A DNA stretch of 64,000 bases, taken from Variovorax sp037204085 (lineage in GTDB: Bacteria; Pseudomonadota; Gammaproteobacteria; Burkholderiales; Burkholderiaceae_C). Below, in pieces: positions 9,237-17,789 of this stretch. The stretch is taken from positions 19,163 through 83,162 of the forward strand of contig NZ_JBBCBW010000025.1 in the NCBI RefSeq assembly GCF_037204085.1. Direction: 5' to 3'. The notes under the pieces are model-generated. The model worked only from the letters and a program-made list of their open reading frames with translations, was not told the DNA's origin and ran no database searches. The translations under genes and the position numbers were made by a program. Numbering within the stretch: position 1 is the stretch's first letter; each line of letters opens with the position of its first letter.

Positions 9237-9448
9237 CCGGCGCTCCCACACCGTGCATGTCGGCCATGAGCGCTCCGTCGGCCGTACAGGCGCGCGGCCT
9301 TGCCGATCAAGGCAATCCGGGAAGACCGTAGTACGTCGGTGCCGATACAGGCGCGACGAGGGGCATGCTCCAATGCTTGCGCGAGCACGGCGTTTTCAAG
9401 ATCTCGGATGCACAAAGCAAGGATGGGGGAGTTGTTGTTTTGAGTCAT
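9233..9448 (-). CDS. Small hypothetical ORF at head of the reverse-strand glycan operon
   Basis: A 71-residue ORF starting MTQNNNSPILALCIRD with no family I recognise. It ends in an ATGA overlap with the next small ORF, so it would be the first gene of the leftward run to rmd. A weak GGGAGAA lies about 20 bp upstream. Composition after residue 35 is Arg/His/Gly-rich, like out-of-frame high-GC sequence, so it may be the residue of a deleted larger gene. Low confidence that it is functional. Confidence 0.3.
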   Translation of the reverse strand: MTQNNNSPILALCIRDLENAVLAQALEHAPRRACIGTDVLRSSRIALIGKAARLYGRRSAHGRHARCGSAG

Positions 9449-9609
9449 GTGCTGCTTGCGCTGAGGGTTTTTCTCCCATGGGCTGCACGTTCTCGCCCGA
9501 TGTCTTCCATTTTACGAAGTAGTACGACCGTTTCTTGGCATGATGGCGCCACACCGATAAGAACGCTCATGATGAAAGTCTCGTTTGCCCTGGAAAGTGT
9601 CTTTTTGTG

Positions 9610-11784
9610 ATGCAAGGGCTTGATTCACTGCGCCGAGTAGCGCGCCGGGTACCCAAGGCGGCGTTTTGGCTGATCACGCCTTGGCGCATGCGTGAGCGGC
9701 TTCAGTTCTTGCGCGAAAGATCTGCCCGAGAAGAGAAAGCGCAGGCGTTGGCCGAACTGATCGATCAAGAGCGTTTGCGGCTGGAGTCCCTTCGGCAAGG
9801 AGCGTCGAGAGAGGGGCGCCCGGCCCTCGATATGCAGGACGTGTCGGACGTGATCGAGGCGGCGGGTTTGCCTCCGGAGCAGGTTCTTTGGTCGCCGACG
9901 GGGGCCGATTCCATCACAGGTCGACGTGAAGCTGCACGGTTTCTCGTGGACATGCTTCGCGAGCGCAAGGATCTCCGCGCGCGGTTTCCCGCGGCGTTTT
10001 CCGCACTCGGCGGCGGTGGATTGGCGGATTGGGTGGCCAGTGCCGACGGACAGGCGAATCTGCAACTGACCCCCGAGGGCGCGCAGCATCTGGTTTCACT
10101 TTTATCCGGGGACTTTGCCGAAAGAGCCAGGCAAACCTTCCTGACCAGCGAAGAAATCCGCGCTGCCTTGCCGCATGGTTTGTTGCCATCGGGCAGGCGC
10201 AGCCTTTTTCGGTGGTTCATGCAGCATGGGCTGCATACCAACGAACTGGAGCTCGAAGAGGTCTGGTGGCTGTTCCTGCAGGCCGAGGAGAATCCGTGCC
10301 TTGAACTGCGTCGTGCATTCCTGTTCACCCCGGACTGGCAACAACGCTTTCCTGATGGATTGACAGTCTTTGGCTGGGCTCGTTTCTCGCGCTGGATCGA
10401 CGAGGCCTACGGTGCCCGCGGCGCGCTGGCGTCTTTGCCCTCGGGAGGCGGCTTGCTCGAGCCGGCGCTGCAGATACGCTCGGCCTACTGGGCGCACGCC
10501 GCGTGGCAATCGCTGCATCCCCGGGCGCTGTCGGACGCGGCATCCGCATCAGCCCTGCTCGAATGGCTTGCCTCCGGCGAGAATGCGCAACTCGAACCAG
10601 AAGTACAGGCATGGTGCGCCAGCTTGGACAAGGAGTCGCTGATTCCCGATCTGCTGCGGGGTACGGTCAATGTCATCGGCCACTATTGCTATCCCTCCGG
10701 TTTGCGCGTTTCCGTGGAGGCCATGACCGAAGCCATGGAGCTGGCGGGCCTAAGGACTTCTCTTCGCGACCTCAGAACGGATTCAAGGGACGATCCTCGT
10801 CACATTCATTTCGATGGCCTGGAGTCCGGCGATATCACGATCATCCACGCGCAGCCGGAGCCTTTCTTCGCCGATGCCTACGCCAGGGCGGACCTGGCGC
10901 AGCGTTCACCGCGCACCTATCGCATCGCCTACTGGTACTGGGAGTTCGACTCGGTGCCCGAAGCCTGGGCAGCCCATGCCGAGCAGGTCGATGAGGTCTG
11001 GACTGCGACCGAGTTCATCGCGCGAGGACTGCGCGAGCGCCTGTCCGTTCCGGTGCGCACGCTTTTTCCCGGCGTGACTCTGGCGCCCTTCCAGGTTCGC
11101 GATCGCGCGTACTTCAATCTGGAGGACGACCGCTTCACGTTCCTGTTTACCTTCCACATGATGAGCGTGATGGAGCGCAAGAACCCGCTGGGCCTCATCC
11201 GTGCCTTCAAGATGGCGTTCGGTGCCGACGAGCCCGTCAGGCTCGTGCTGAAAACCTCGTTTGGCGATCGACATCCCGAGCAGTTCCAGGAGCTTTGCGA
11301 AGCCGCGGCCGACATGCCGTCCATCATGATTATCGATCAGGTGCTGAGTTCGGACGAGGTGCTGTCGCTCATGCACGCGTGCGATGCGTATGTCTCGCTC
11401 CATCGCAGCGAAGGCCTGGGCCTGACGATGGCCGAGGCGATGCTGATGGGCAAACCCGTGATCGCAACGGGTTTCTCGGGAAACATGGACTTCATGAACG
11501 ACGAGAACAGTCTTCTCGTCCCGTTCGAGCGGGTGAAGGTTGGTCGCCCGATTCCACCCTATGACGCCGATCTGGAGTGGGCAGAACCGTCCGTCGAGCA
11601 TGCGGCGCGGCTTCTGCGGCGGCTGTACGAGGAGCCTGAATGGGCGCGCGAGGTCGGCGCGCGCGGCAAGCTCAGCGCCGAGTACAACCTGTCGCTAGAA
11701 AGCGCGGGACGCCGGATGGCGCAGCGTCTCGAAGAGATCAGTGCACTGCTGCGCCGCAGCGTCCCTGCAGACAAGGCGCCGTGA
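9610..11784 (+). CDS. GT4 glycosyltransferase with N-terminal helical-repeat domain
   Basis: About 724 residues. Residues about 350-715 are a GT4 domain: YWYWEFDSVP, a FTFLFTFHMM strand, and the EX7E pair E601/E609 (EGLGLTMAE). The N-terminal 340 residues are different: a short coiled-coil-like segment (30-65) followed by three or four degenerate repeats of a Gly-x(7-9)-W pattern (about 134-141, 190-202, 250-262, 310-319). They may bind the glycan or membrane partners. ATG 9610 directly follows an in-frame GTG (9607); GGAAAG is 12-15 bp upstream, so either could start. It converges with the ABC ATPase gene with no spacing: the two stop codons abut as TGATCA. Confidence 0.8.
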   Translation: MQGLDSLRRVARRVPKAAFWLITPWRMRERLQFLRERSAREEKAQALAELIDQERLRLESLRQGASREGRPALDMQDVSDVIEAAGLPPEQVLWSPTGADSITGRREAARFLVDMLRERKDLRARFPAAFSALGGGGLADWVASADGQANLQLTPEGAQHLVSLLSGDFAERARQTFLTSEEIRAALPHGLLPSGRRSLFRWFMQHGLHTNELELEEVWWLFLQAEENPCLELRRAFLFTPDWQQRFPDGLTVFGWARFSRWIDEAYGARGALASLPSGGGLLEPALQIRSAYWAHAAWQSLHPRALSDAASASALLEWLASGENAQLEPEVQAWCASLDKESLIPDLLRGTVNVIGHYCYPSGLRVSVEAMTEAMELAGLRTSLRDLRTDSRDDPRHIHFDGLESGDITIIHAQPEPFFADAYARADLAQRSPRTYRIAYWYWEFDSVPEAWAAHAEQVDEVWTATEFIARGLRERLSVPVRTLFPGVTLAPFQVRDRAYFNLEDDRFTFLFTFHMMSVMERKNPLGLIRAFKMAFGADEPVRLVLKTSFGDRHPEQFQELCEAAADMPSIMIIDQVLSSDEVLSLMHACDAYVSLHRSEGLGLTMAEAMLMGKPVIATGFSGNMDFMNDENSLLVPFERVKVGRPIPPYDADLEWAEPSVEHAARLLRRLYEEPEWAREVGARGKLSAEYNLSLESAGRRMAQRLEEISALLRRSVPADKAP

Positions 11785-12486
11785 TCAGCGCTCGACTATT
11801 CGCCCGTGTTCCAAGTGAATCACGCGGTTGCACTCCTTGGCGATCAGGTCCGGCGAATGAGAAGCCAGGACCAGGATGCCGGACTTGGCCACCACATCCC
11901 GCATGCGCTTCTCTGCTTTTTCCGTGAACTCCGCGTCGCCCACGGACAGCCATTCATCCATGAGAAGGATATCGGCTTCAACGCTGGTGGAAATGGAAAA
12001 GGCCAACCGCATCATCATGCCGGTCGAATAGGTGCGCACGGGCATGTTGACATATTCGCCTAAGCCGCTGAATTCGCAGATCTCGGGTGTCAGCCTGTCG
12101 AGCTGCTTTTTGCTCATGCCCATGACGAGGCCGCGCAACATGATGTTTTCGACGCCGGTTGCATCCATCTCGATACCCAGTGACGGATCGATCAGGCTGG
12201 CTACGGTGCCTTGGCGCACGAACTCGCCTGACGATGGCTCGTACACACCGGCAAGGGTGCGCAGCAGTGTGGACTTGCCGGCACCGTTGTGGCCAACCAG
12301 TCCCAGCCGGTCGCCACTCTTGAGCTCGATGTTGATGCCGCTGAGTGCCTGGACCACCGTGACCCCGGTTTCCTTGCCGAAGCGACCGCCCGTGACGGAG
12401 GCTGCCAGTGTCTTCTTGAGCGACGCTGCGCCGGCTCCGTAGATCGGAAAGTTGACGGCGACGTTTTTGAGAGAGATGAATGCCAT
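11785..12486 (-). CDS. wzt: Polysaccharide ABC exporter, ATP-binding subunit (Wzt/KpsT/TagH type)
   Basis: A 233-residue ATPase that would energise export of the lipid-linked polysaccharide across the inner membrane. Walker A GHNGAGKST is near residue 64, the signature YSTGMMMRLAFS near 158, and Walker B ILLMDEWLSVGD near 173-184. It lacks the C-terminal carbohydrate-binding domain (about 150-200 residues) of Wzt proteins that recognise a terminal cap, so it is closer in length to KpsT/TagH. It starts 3 bp after the permease gene. The symbol is assigned by role and context. Confidence 0.85.
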   Translation of the reverse strand: MAFISLKNVAVNFPIYGAGAASLKKTLAASVTGGRFGKETGVTVVQALSGINIELKSGDRLGLVGHNGAGKSTLLRTLAGVYEPSSGEFVRQGTVASLIDPSLGIEMDATGVENIMLRGLVMGMSKKQLDRLTPEICEFSGLGEYVNMPVRTYSTGMMMRLAFSISTSVEADILLMDEWLSVGDAEFTEKAEKRMRDVVAKSGILVLASHSPDLIAKECNRVIHLEHGRIVER

Positions 12487-12489
12487 GTA

Positions 12490-13293
12490 TCAGAGCCAGT
12501 AGACGACGCGGCGACGGTATTTGGAGAAGAGGACCGTGGAGGCCGCGAGGCAGGCAACCGTCCAGCCCAGGATGCCCAGCCAGCTGTGCACCTCGGCAAC
12601 GCCACCCATCAGCGGCGTGCGCAGCAGGTCGAGCATCTGGGCGAACGGATTCCACAGGATGTACTGGGCGCGTCCTGGAAGGCTTTCTGGCAACCAGAAG
12701 ACGGGTGTCAGGAACATCAGCATCTGCATCACGCTGGTCACGATCTGGGTCACGTCGCGATAGCGCGTGCAGATCAGACCCAGTAGCAGGCCAATGGCGT
12801 GCGCATTGACGATGAGGATGACGAACGCCGGCACGATGAGCAGCACCGACCACGACAGCGAGATCCCCGCCCACAATGCGACGGGGATATACAGCACGAT
12901 CTGGTGTGCAAACTGGATCAGATTGCGGGCGATGCTGCGCCAGACGAAAAGGCTGATCGGAAAATAGCCCTGCTTGAGGTAGTTCGACGAGCCGACGAAG
13001 GCATTGCAGGCATCCGCGACCATGCTGGAGAAGAAGCCCCAGAAGATGATGCCGAGTGCGAGATGGGGAAAGAACTTGGAAAGCTCAGTGCCAAAAAGCG
13101 AGCTGTACAGCGGACCCATGCCTCCGATCATTGCGCCCATGCTCAACGTGAGCCACAAAGGTCCTAGCATCGAGCGCCGATAGCGCAGCACGATGTCGAA
13201 CCAAGCGAGGGTCCACCAGATGTCGGTACGACGAGTGCCTTGCCACCAGTCGGACCAGGCGCTTCGGTGGAGATTCGAATGAACTTGACTCAT
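12490..13293 (-). CDS. wzm: Polysaccharide ABC exporter, permease subunit (ABC-2 type)
   Basis: A 267-residue ABC-2 membrane protein with about six transmembrane segments, including the conserved N-terminal DIVLRYRRSMLGPLW stretch before the first helix and a final hydrophobic pair before a basic YRRRVVYW tail. It forms the channel half of the exporter with the ATPase encoded 3 bp downstream. The frame is open to 13353, but ATG 13293 is chosen because it overlaps the manC stop as ATGA and begins just before the amphipathic interface helix. Substrate is probably the undecaprenyl-linked D-rhamnose/mannose polymer. Confidence 0.85.
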   Translation of the reverse strand: MSQVHSNLHRSAWSDWWQGTRRTDIWWTLAWFDIVLRYRRSMLGPLWLTLSMGAMIGGMGPLYSSLFGTELSKFFPHLALGIIFWGFFSSMVADACNAFVGSSNYLKQGYFPISLFVWRSIARNLIQFAHQIVLYIPVALWAGISLSWSVLLIVPAFVILIVNAHAIGLLLGLICTRYRDVTQIVTSVMQMLMFLTPVFWLPESLPGRAQYILWNPFAQMLDLLRTPLMGGVAEVHSWLGILGWTVACLAASTVLFSKYRRRVVYWL

Positions 13294-14708
13294 GTACGCC
13301 CGTAAGTGTCTGCAAGGCGGACGATGTCGTCTTCGCCAAGGTATCCGCCGCATTGGACTTCGATGAGCACCAGCTCTTCGTCGCCAATATTGGTCAGGCG
13401 GTGTTTCTCTTTCAAGGGAATGTAGCGGTACTGACCAGGAAGCGTTTCATGCTCGGTTTCTCCGATTTGAACGATGCCGCGGCCCTGTACCACCACCCAA
13501 TGCTCTGCGCGCTGGTGATGATATTGCAGCGATAGCGCTTCGCCCGGCCTGACGGTGATTCGCTTGACCTTATAACCCTCTTCCTCCTTGAGTGAGGCGT
13601 ACGTGCCCCAGGGACGGTGGACCACCGGCGGCAGGTGCACGGTTTGGTGCTTGCGGGCCCTAAGCACGTCGACGACCTCCTTGACCTTTTGTGCGCTGTC
13701 CTTGTGAAGGACAAGGAGTGCGTCGGGTGTATCAACGATCACGAGGTCGTGGACGCCAATGGTGGCGACGACCTTCGGCCCATAACTGTCGACCTGTACA
13801 TGCGTGCCGGTCGTGTCGAGGGCCACCACGTCATCCGGAAGCGTGTTGCCGCTGGCGTCGGCTATCAGCGCATTGGACACCGCAGGCCACGACCCCACGT
13901 CGCTCCAGCTGAACTTTGCCGGCACCACATGGACATTCGAGGCGCGCTCCAGCACCGCGTAGTCGATGCTGATGTCCGGCTGCAGGCCGAACGCGTGCAG
14001 ATCGAAGTTGACTGAAGTGCCGGAGGTCTTGGCAGTTTCGAGCGCGTGCCTTGCCGCCCTGATCACGTCAGGGGCGTGCGTCTCGAGCGCCGCAATGATG
14101 GTGTCCGCCGTGAACGCGAACATGCCGCTGTTCCAGTAGTACCGCCCAGTGGCCAGATATTTCTGTGCCGTCTCAAGGTCGGGTTTCTCGACGAAACGCT
14201 TGACCCCCTGGCTCTCCCGGGACACGTGCTCGACCTCGATGTAGCCAAAGCCGGTATCGGGGCTTGTCGGGCTTACGCCAAACACGACGAGCTTGCCTTC
14301 CTGGGCCAGGCGGAAGGCTTCTGTTGCGCTGGCCACGAAAGCATGCACGTCAGGCACGAGGTGGTCCGCGGAAAGGACGAGCATCACCGTGTCGCCGCTG
14401 AACTGGCGCGCACATTGAAGGGCCGCGAGCGCGATGGCCGGGCCGGTGTTACGCCCCTTGGGCTCAAGGAGAAACGTCGTGGCCGGCGGGTCGCTCATCT
14501 GCCCAAGGACGTCCTTCGTGAGGAACAAATGGTCCTTGTTGGTCACGACCATGAGGTCGCCGGTTCCGCAAGCCTGTCCGCGCTCGACGGCCTGCTGAAG
14601 CAGTGTGGAGTCGCCGATCTTCATGAATGGCTTGGGAAAAGCCTGACGCGAAGCGGGCCAGAGTCTGGAGCCGGCGCCTCCCGAGAGCACCACTGAGAGT
14701 AGTCTCAT
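13290..14708 (-). CDS. manC: Mannose-1-phosphate guanylyltransferase / mannose-6-phosphate isomerase
   Basis: A 472-residue bifunctional enzyme. The N-terminal nucleotidyltransferase has GGAGSRLWPASRQAFPKPF (residues 10-28) and FVEKPD, and makes GDP-mannose from GTP and mannose-1-phosphate. The C-terminal cupin (about 360-465) holds the type II phosphomannose isomerase part with the metal-site region YHHQRAEHWVV. GDP-mannose is the substrate of Gmd. It leads the leftward manC-wzm-wzt operon. An AAAGGAAAA ribosome site precedes ATG 14708. The loop reads GGAG rather than the commoner GGSG, a conservative change. Confidence 0.93.
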   Translation of the reverse strand: MRLLSVVLSGGAGSRLWPASRQAFPKPFMKIGDSTLLQQAVERGQACGTGDLMVVTNKDHLFLTKDVLGQMSDPPATTFLLEPKGRNTGPAIALAALQCARQFSGDTVMLVLSADHLVPDVHAFVASATEAFRLAQEGKLVVFGVSPTSPDTGFGYIEVEHVSRESQGVKRFVEKPDLETAQKYLATGRYYWNSGMFAFTADTIIAALETHAPDVIRAARHALETAKTSGTSVNFDLHAFGLQPDISIDYAVLERASNVHVVPAKFSWSDVGSWPAVSNALIADASGNTLPDDVVALDTTGTHVQVDSYGPKVVATIGVHDLVIVDTPDALLVLHKDSAQKVKEVVDVLRARKHQTVHLPPVVHRPWGTYASLKEEEGYKVKRITVRPGEALSLQYHHQRAEHWVVVQGRGIVQIGETEHETLPGQYRYIPLKEKHRLTNIGDEELVLIEVQCGGYLGEDDIVRLADTYGRT

Positions 14709-14923
14709 TGTTTTCCTTTAGCTTTTTAACACGGCAATTTTACGGGCAGCCCCTCGCCCGCCCTTCGAGGGGTGTGGCGGCGGGCGCCGTCGTTTGTTGC
14801 GGCCGGTTGCGAAGATAATCCTGCCGCAAGGCGCGGCGACGCGATGTTTGGGCATCGTCCCGCCTATTTCAGGTATTTCCTCACAAGCTCCGCTCTATCC
14901 GTCTCGGCGGGCGCGCAATTTCT
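14709..14923. promoter_or_regulatory. Divergent intergenic region between manC and a GT2 gene
   Basis: This 215-bp gap separates oppositely transcribed glycan genes and should hold both promoters. On the minus strand a TAAAAT (14742-14737) could be the manC -10 element, but no good -35 is visible. No gene and no strong inverted repeat were found. Confidence 0.3.
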
Positions 14924-16786
14924 ATGAAATCTGTTTATCGATTCATCCTCGGCCTGGCCGGACTTTGGCAAGGCCCCGGAATGATGGGGCGCGTGCAGCG
15001 GGCATGGCGAATGTTCAAGAAGTCGGGCTGGCCGGGCATCCGCTGGGAGTTGGGGCGGCGGATCGGCGGCTACAACGACTATTCGAAGTGGGTGCGGCGC
15101 TACGACACGCTCACGCCCGAGCTGCACGAGAAGATTGCGCAGCGCGTGGCGGCGATGAAAGACCGGCCGCTCATCTCCGTGCTGATGCCCACCTACAACC
15201 CCAACCCCGCATGGCTGCGCGAAGCCATCGAATCGGTGCGTGGGCAAATTTACCCGCATTGGGAACTGTGCATTGCCGACGACGCCTCTCCCTCGGCCGA
15301 AGTACGGCAGATTCTCAAGTCGTACAGCGAAACAGACCCGCGCATCAAGGTGGTGTTCCGTTCTGAAAACGGCCATATCTCCGCCGCGTCGAACAGCGCG
15401 CTGGAGCTGGCCGCAGGGCCTTGGGTGGCGCTCATGGACCATGACGATCTGCTCCCTGCGCATGCGTTGTTCTGGGTCGCCGATTGCATTGCTGAGCACC
15501 CCGGCGTGCAACTGATCTATTCGGACGAAGACAAGATCGACGAAGGCGGTCATCGCTTCGGACCGTATTTCAAGTCGGACTGGAACGTCGATCTGTTTCG
15601 GTCGCAGAACATGTTCAGCCACCTTGGCGTGCTTTCCACCGACCTCATGCGTTCGGTCGGCGGTTTTCGCGTGGGGCTCGAAGGTTCGCAGGACTGGGAC
15701 CTGGTGCTGCGCTGCATGGAGCGTGTAGAGCCGGGGCAGATTCAGCACATTCCTCGCGTGCTTTATCACTGGCGCGTGCACGCCGAAAGCACGGCCCGCT
15801 CGATGACGGCCAAGCCCTATGCGGCCATTGCGGGCGAGCGGGCGCTGAACGAACATTTCGTGCGCACCGGTGTGCGCGCCGCTGCCGAGCACCTGGATTT
15901 CGGCTATCGCGTACGTTACGCCTTGCCCAACGTCTTGCCATTGGTTTCTGTAATTATTCCCACGCGCAACGCGCTGCAGTTGACTCGCCAGTGCGTCGAC
16001 TCCATCTTGCAGAAGACGAGTTATTCGCAGTATGAAATCATCATCGTTGACAACGGCTCGGACGACGCCGCCGCGCTGGCTTGGTTCAAGAGCGTTGCGG
16101 CAGAGAACCCGAACATCCGCGTGCTGCGCGACGACCGGGATTTCAACTATTCGGCGCTCAATAACGGCGCGGCTGCCATTGCGCAAGGCGAGGTGCTTGC
16201 GCTGGTCAACAACGACATCGAAGTCATTTCGCCTGATTGGTTGAGCGAGATGGTGAGTCTTGCGTTGCAGCCAGGGGTAGGTGCGGTAGGTGCGAGGCTC
16301 TGGTATCCAGGCAAGACACTCCAGCATGCCGGTGTGATCCTGGGCATAGGAGGCATTGCCGCGCATTCGCATCGCGGCATGCCGGCCGGCAGAGAGGGCT
16401 ATGCAGGGCGCGCGGCGCTTATCCAGTCGCTCTCGGCCGTTACGGCCGCTTGCCTGGTGATTCAGAAAAGCCACTACCTGAAGGTTGGCGGCCTTGACGA
16501 GGTGCACCTCAAGGAGTCGTTCAACGACATCGATTTTTGCCTGCGATTGCGCGAGGCGCGCCTACGCAACGTGTGGACGCCGTATGCGGAACTGTTCCAC
16601 CACGAGTCCGCCACCCGCTCCAAGAATGTTTCGCAGCAGAAAAAAGAGCAGTTCCATGAAGAGGCCGCCTACATGCAGCAACGCTGGGGCGAGTTGCTGA
16701 AGAACGACCCCGCCTACAGCCCGAACCTCATGCTCGCGCGCGAAGACTTCAGCTACGCCTGGCCGCCGCGCCTGGCGCCGGTTTGA
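14924..16786 (+). CDS. Tandem GT2-family glycosyltransferase
   Basis: A 620-residue protein with two GT-A domains. Domain 1 (about 82-320) has LISVLMPTYNPNP, the DXD-like LMDHDDLLP and IYSDEDKID. Domain 2 (about 340-590) has LVSVIIPTRNAL, VDNGSDD, LVNNDIE and FNDIDFCLRLR. Tandem GT2 proteins of this layout are common in rhamnan and O-antigen loci, and the second half resembles rhamnosyltransferases. Both halves retain acidic metal motifs, so both appear active. It is the first gene of a rightward pair with the next GT2, separated by 2 bp. Confidence 0.85.
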   Translation: MKSVYRFILGLAGLWQGPGMMGRVQRAWRMFKKSGWPGIRWELGRRIGGYNDYSKWVRRYDTLTPELHEKIAQRVAAMKDRPLISVLMPTYNPNPAWLREAIESVRGQIYPHWELCIADDASPSAEVRQILKSYSETDPRIKVVFRSENGHISAASNSALELAAGPWVALMDHDDLLPAHALFWVADCIAEHPGVQLIYSDEDKIDEGGHRFGPYFKSDWNVDLFRSQNMFSHLGVLSTDLMRSVGGFRVGLEGSQDWDLVLRCMERVEPGQIQHIPRVLYHWRVHAESTARSMTAKPYAAIAGERALNEHFVRTGVRAAAEHLDFGYRVRYALPNVLPLVSVIIPTRNALQLTRQCVDSILQKTSYSQYEIIIVDNGSDDAAALAWFKSVAAENPNIRVLRDDRDFNYSALNNGAAAIAQGEVLALVNNDIEVISPDWLSEMVSLALQPGVGAVGARLWYPGKTLQHAGVILGIGGIAAHSHRGMPAGREGYAGRAALIQSLSAVTAACLVIQKSHYLKVGGLDEVHLKESFNDIDFCLRLREARLRNVWTPYAELFHHESATRSKNVSQQKKEQFHEEAAYMQQRWGELLKNDPAYSPNLMLAREDFSYAWPPRLAPV

Positions 16787-16788
16787 AG

Positions 16789-17769
16789 ATGCAGGGTATT
16801 TCAGTCGCGCTTTGCACGCGCAATGGCGCGCGCTTCGTGGCGGCGCAAGTGCGCAGCATCTGCACGCAAGACCGGCCGCCGAGCCAGATCGTGCTTTCAG
16901 ACGACGGTTCGACGGATGAGACCATTGCGACGGTGCGCAGCACTCTGGCAGATTGCGGCGTTGCCGAAGGCGTCGAGCTCGTCGTTTTCCGGAACTCACC
17001 GGCATTGGGCGTCACCCGCAATTTCGAGCAGGCAGTGCGGGCATGCACCCACGAACTCATCGCGCTCAGCGACCAGGACGACGTGTGGCACCCGGGCCGG
17101 CTGGCCCGCATGGCGGCTCGCTTCGAGGCGGCGCCCGAGCTGCTGCTGCTGCACACCGATGCCCGCCTGGTCGACGCCGAGCTCGCGCCGCTGGGCACTT
17201 CGCTCTTTCACGCGCTAGAGGTACGACCCGCCGAACTGGCTGCCATTGCAAACGGAAATGCCTTCGATGTGCTGTTGCGGCGCAATCTGGTCACCGGTGC
17301 CACCACCATGTTTCGCAAGGAACTGCTTGAATTCGCCTTGCCGTTCCCCGAGGGCTGGGTGCACGACGAATGGCTTGGCGCGGTGGCTGCGGCCACGGGC
17401 CGTGTCGACGTGCTGGCGGAGCCGCTCATCGACTACCGGCAGCATGCAAGCAACCAGATCGGCGCGCGCCGGCCGACGCTTGCTGAAAAGATCGGCAAGG
17501 CCTTTGTCGAGCGCGGAGACAAGCACTGGGCGCGGCTGCGCAGGGCGGAGGCGCTGCTGGACCGGTTGAGTTCCCTCGGCGCGAAGGTGCAACCGAAGTA
17601 CCTCGAGGCCCAGCGTGCCAAGGTGGCGCACCAGCGCTTCAGGGCCGAGTTGCCCCGCTCGAGGCTTGCGCGCCTCGGTCCGGTGATGCTGGAGGCCGCT
17701 CGTGGCCGCTATGACCGCTTCGGGCGCGGCTGGCACGCGGTGGCGCAGGACCTGCTCGAGCGCGGGTAG
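16789..17769 (+). CDS. GT2-family glycosyltransferase
   Basis: A 326-residue single GT-A domain protein. It begins GISVALCTRNGARF, has LSDDGSTDET near 40 and the metal site ALSDQDDVWHPG near 90-100, and a WVHDEWLGAVAA acceptor segment. The length and SDQDDVW motif match rhamnosyl/galactosyl transferases of the RfbF/RgpB type. I use ATG 16789, 2 bp after the upstream stop; an in-frame TTG at 16783 is possible but less likely. It converges with a reverse-strand GT2 gene 20 bp away. Specific linkage unknown. Confidence 0.8.
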   Translation: MQGISVALCTRNGARFVAAQVRSICTQDRPPSQIVLSDDGSTDETIATVRSTLADCGVAEGVELVVFRNSPALGVTRNFEQAVRACTHELIALSDQDDVWHPGRLARMAARFEAAPELLLLHTDARLVDAELAPLGTSLFHALEVRPAELAAIANGNAFDVLLRRNLVTGATTMFRKELLEFALPFPEGWVHDEWLGAVAAATGRVDVLAEPLIDYRQHASNQIGARRPTLAEKIGKAFVERGDKHWARLRRAEALLDRLSSLGAKVQPKYLEAQRAKVAHQRFRAELPRSRLARLGPVMLEAARGRYDRFGRGWHAVAQDLLERG

Positions 17770-17789
17770 CTCGGCACGCGAAACCGTGC

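Noticed and set aside
13294..13353. Extended start of the exporter permease
   Set aside because: Overlaps manC; ATG 13293 forms an ATGA junction and fits the family N-terminus.
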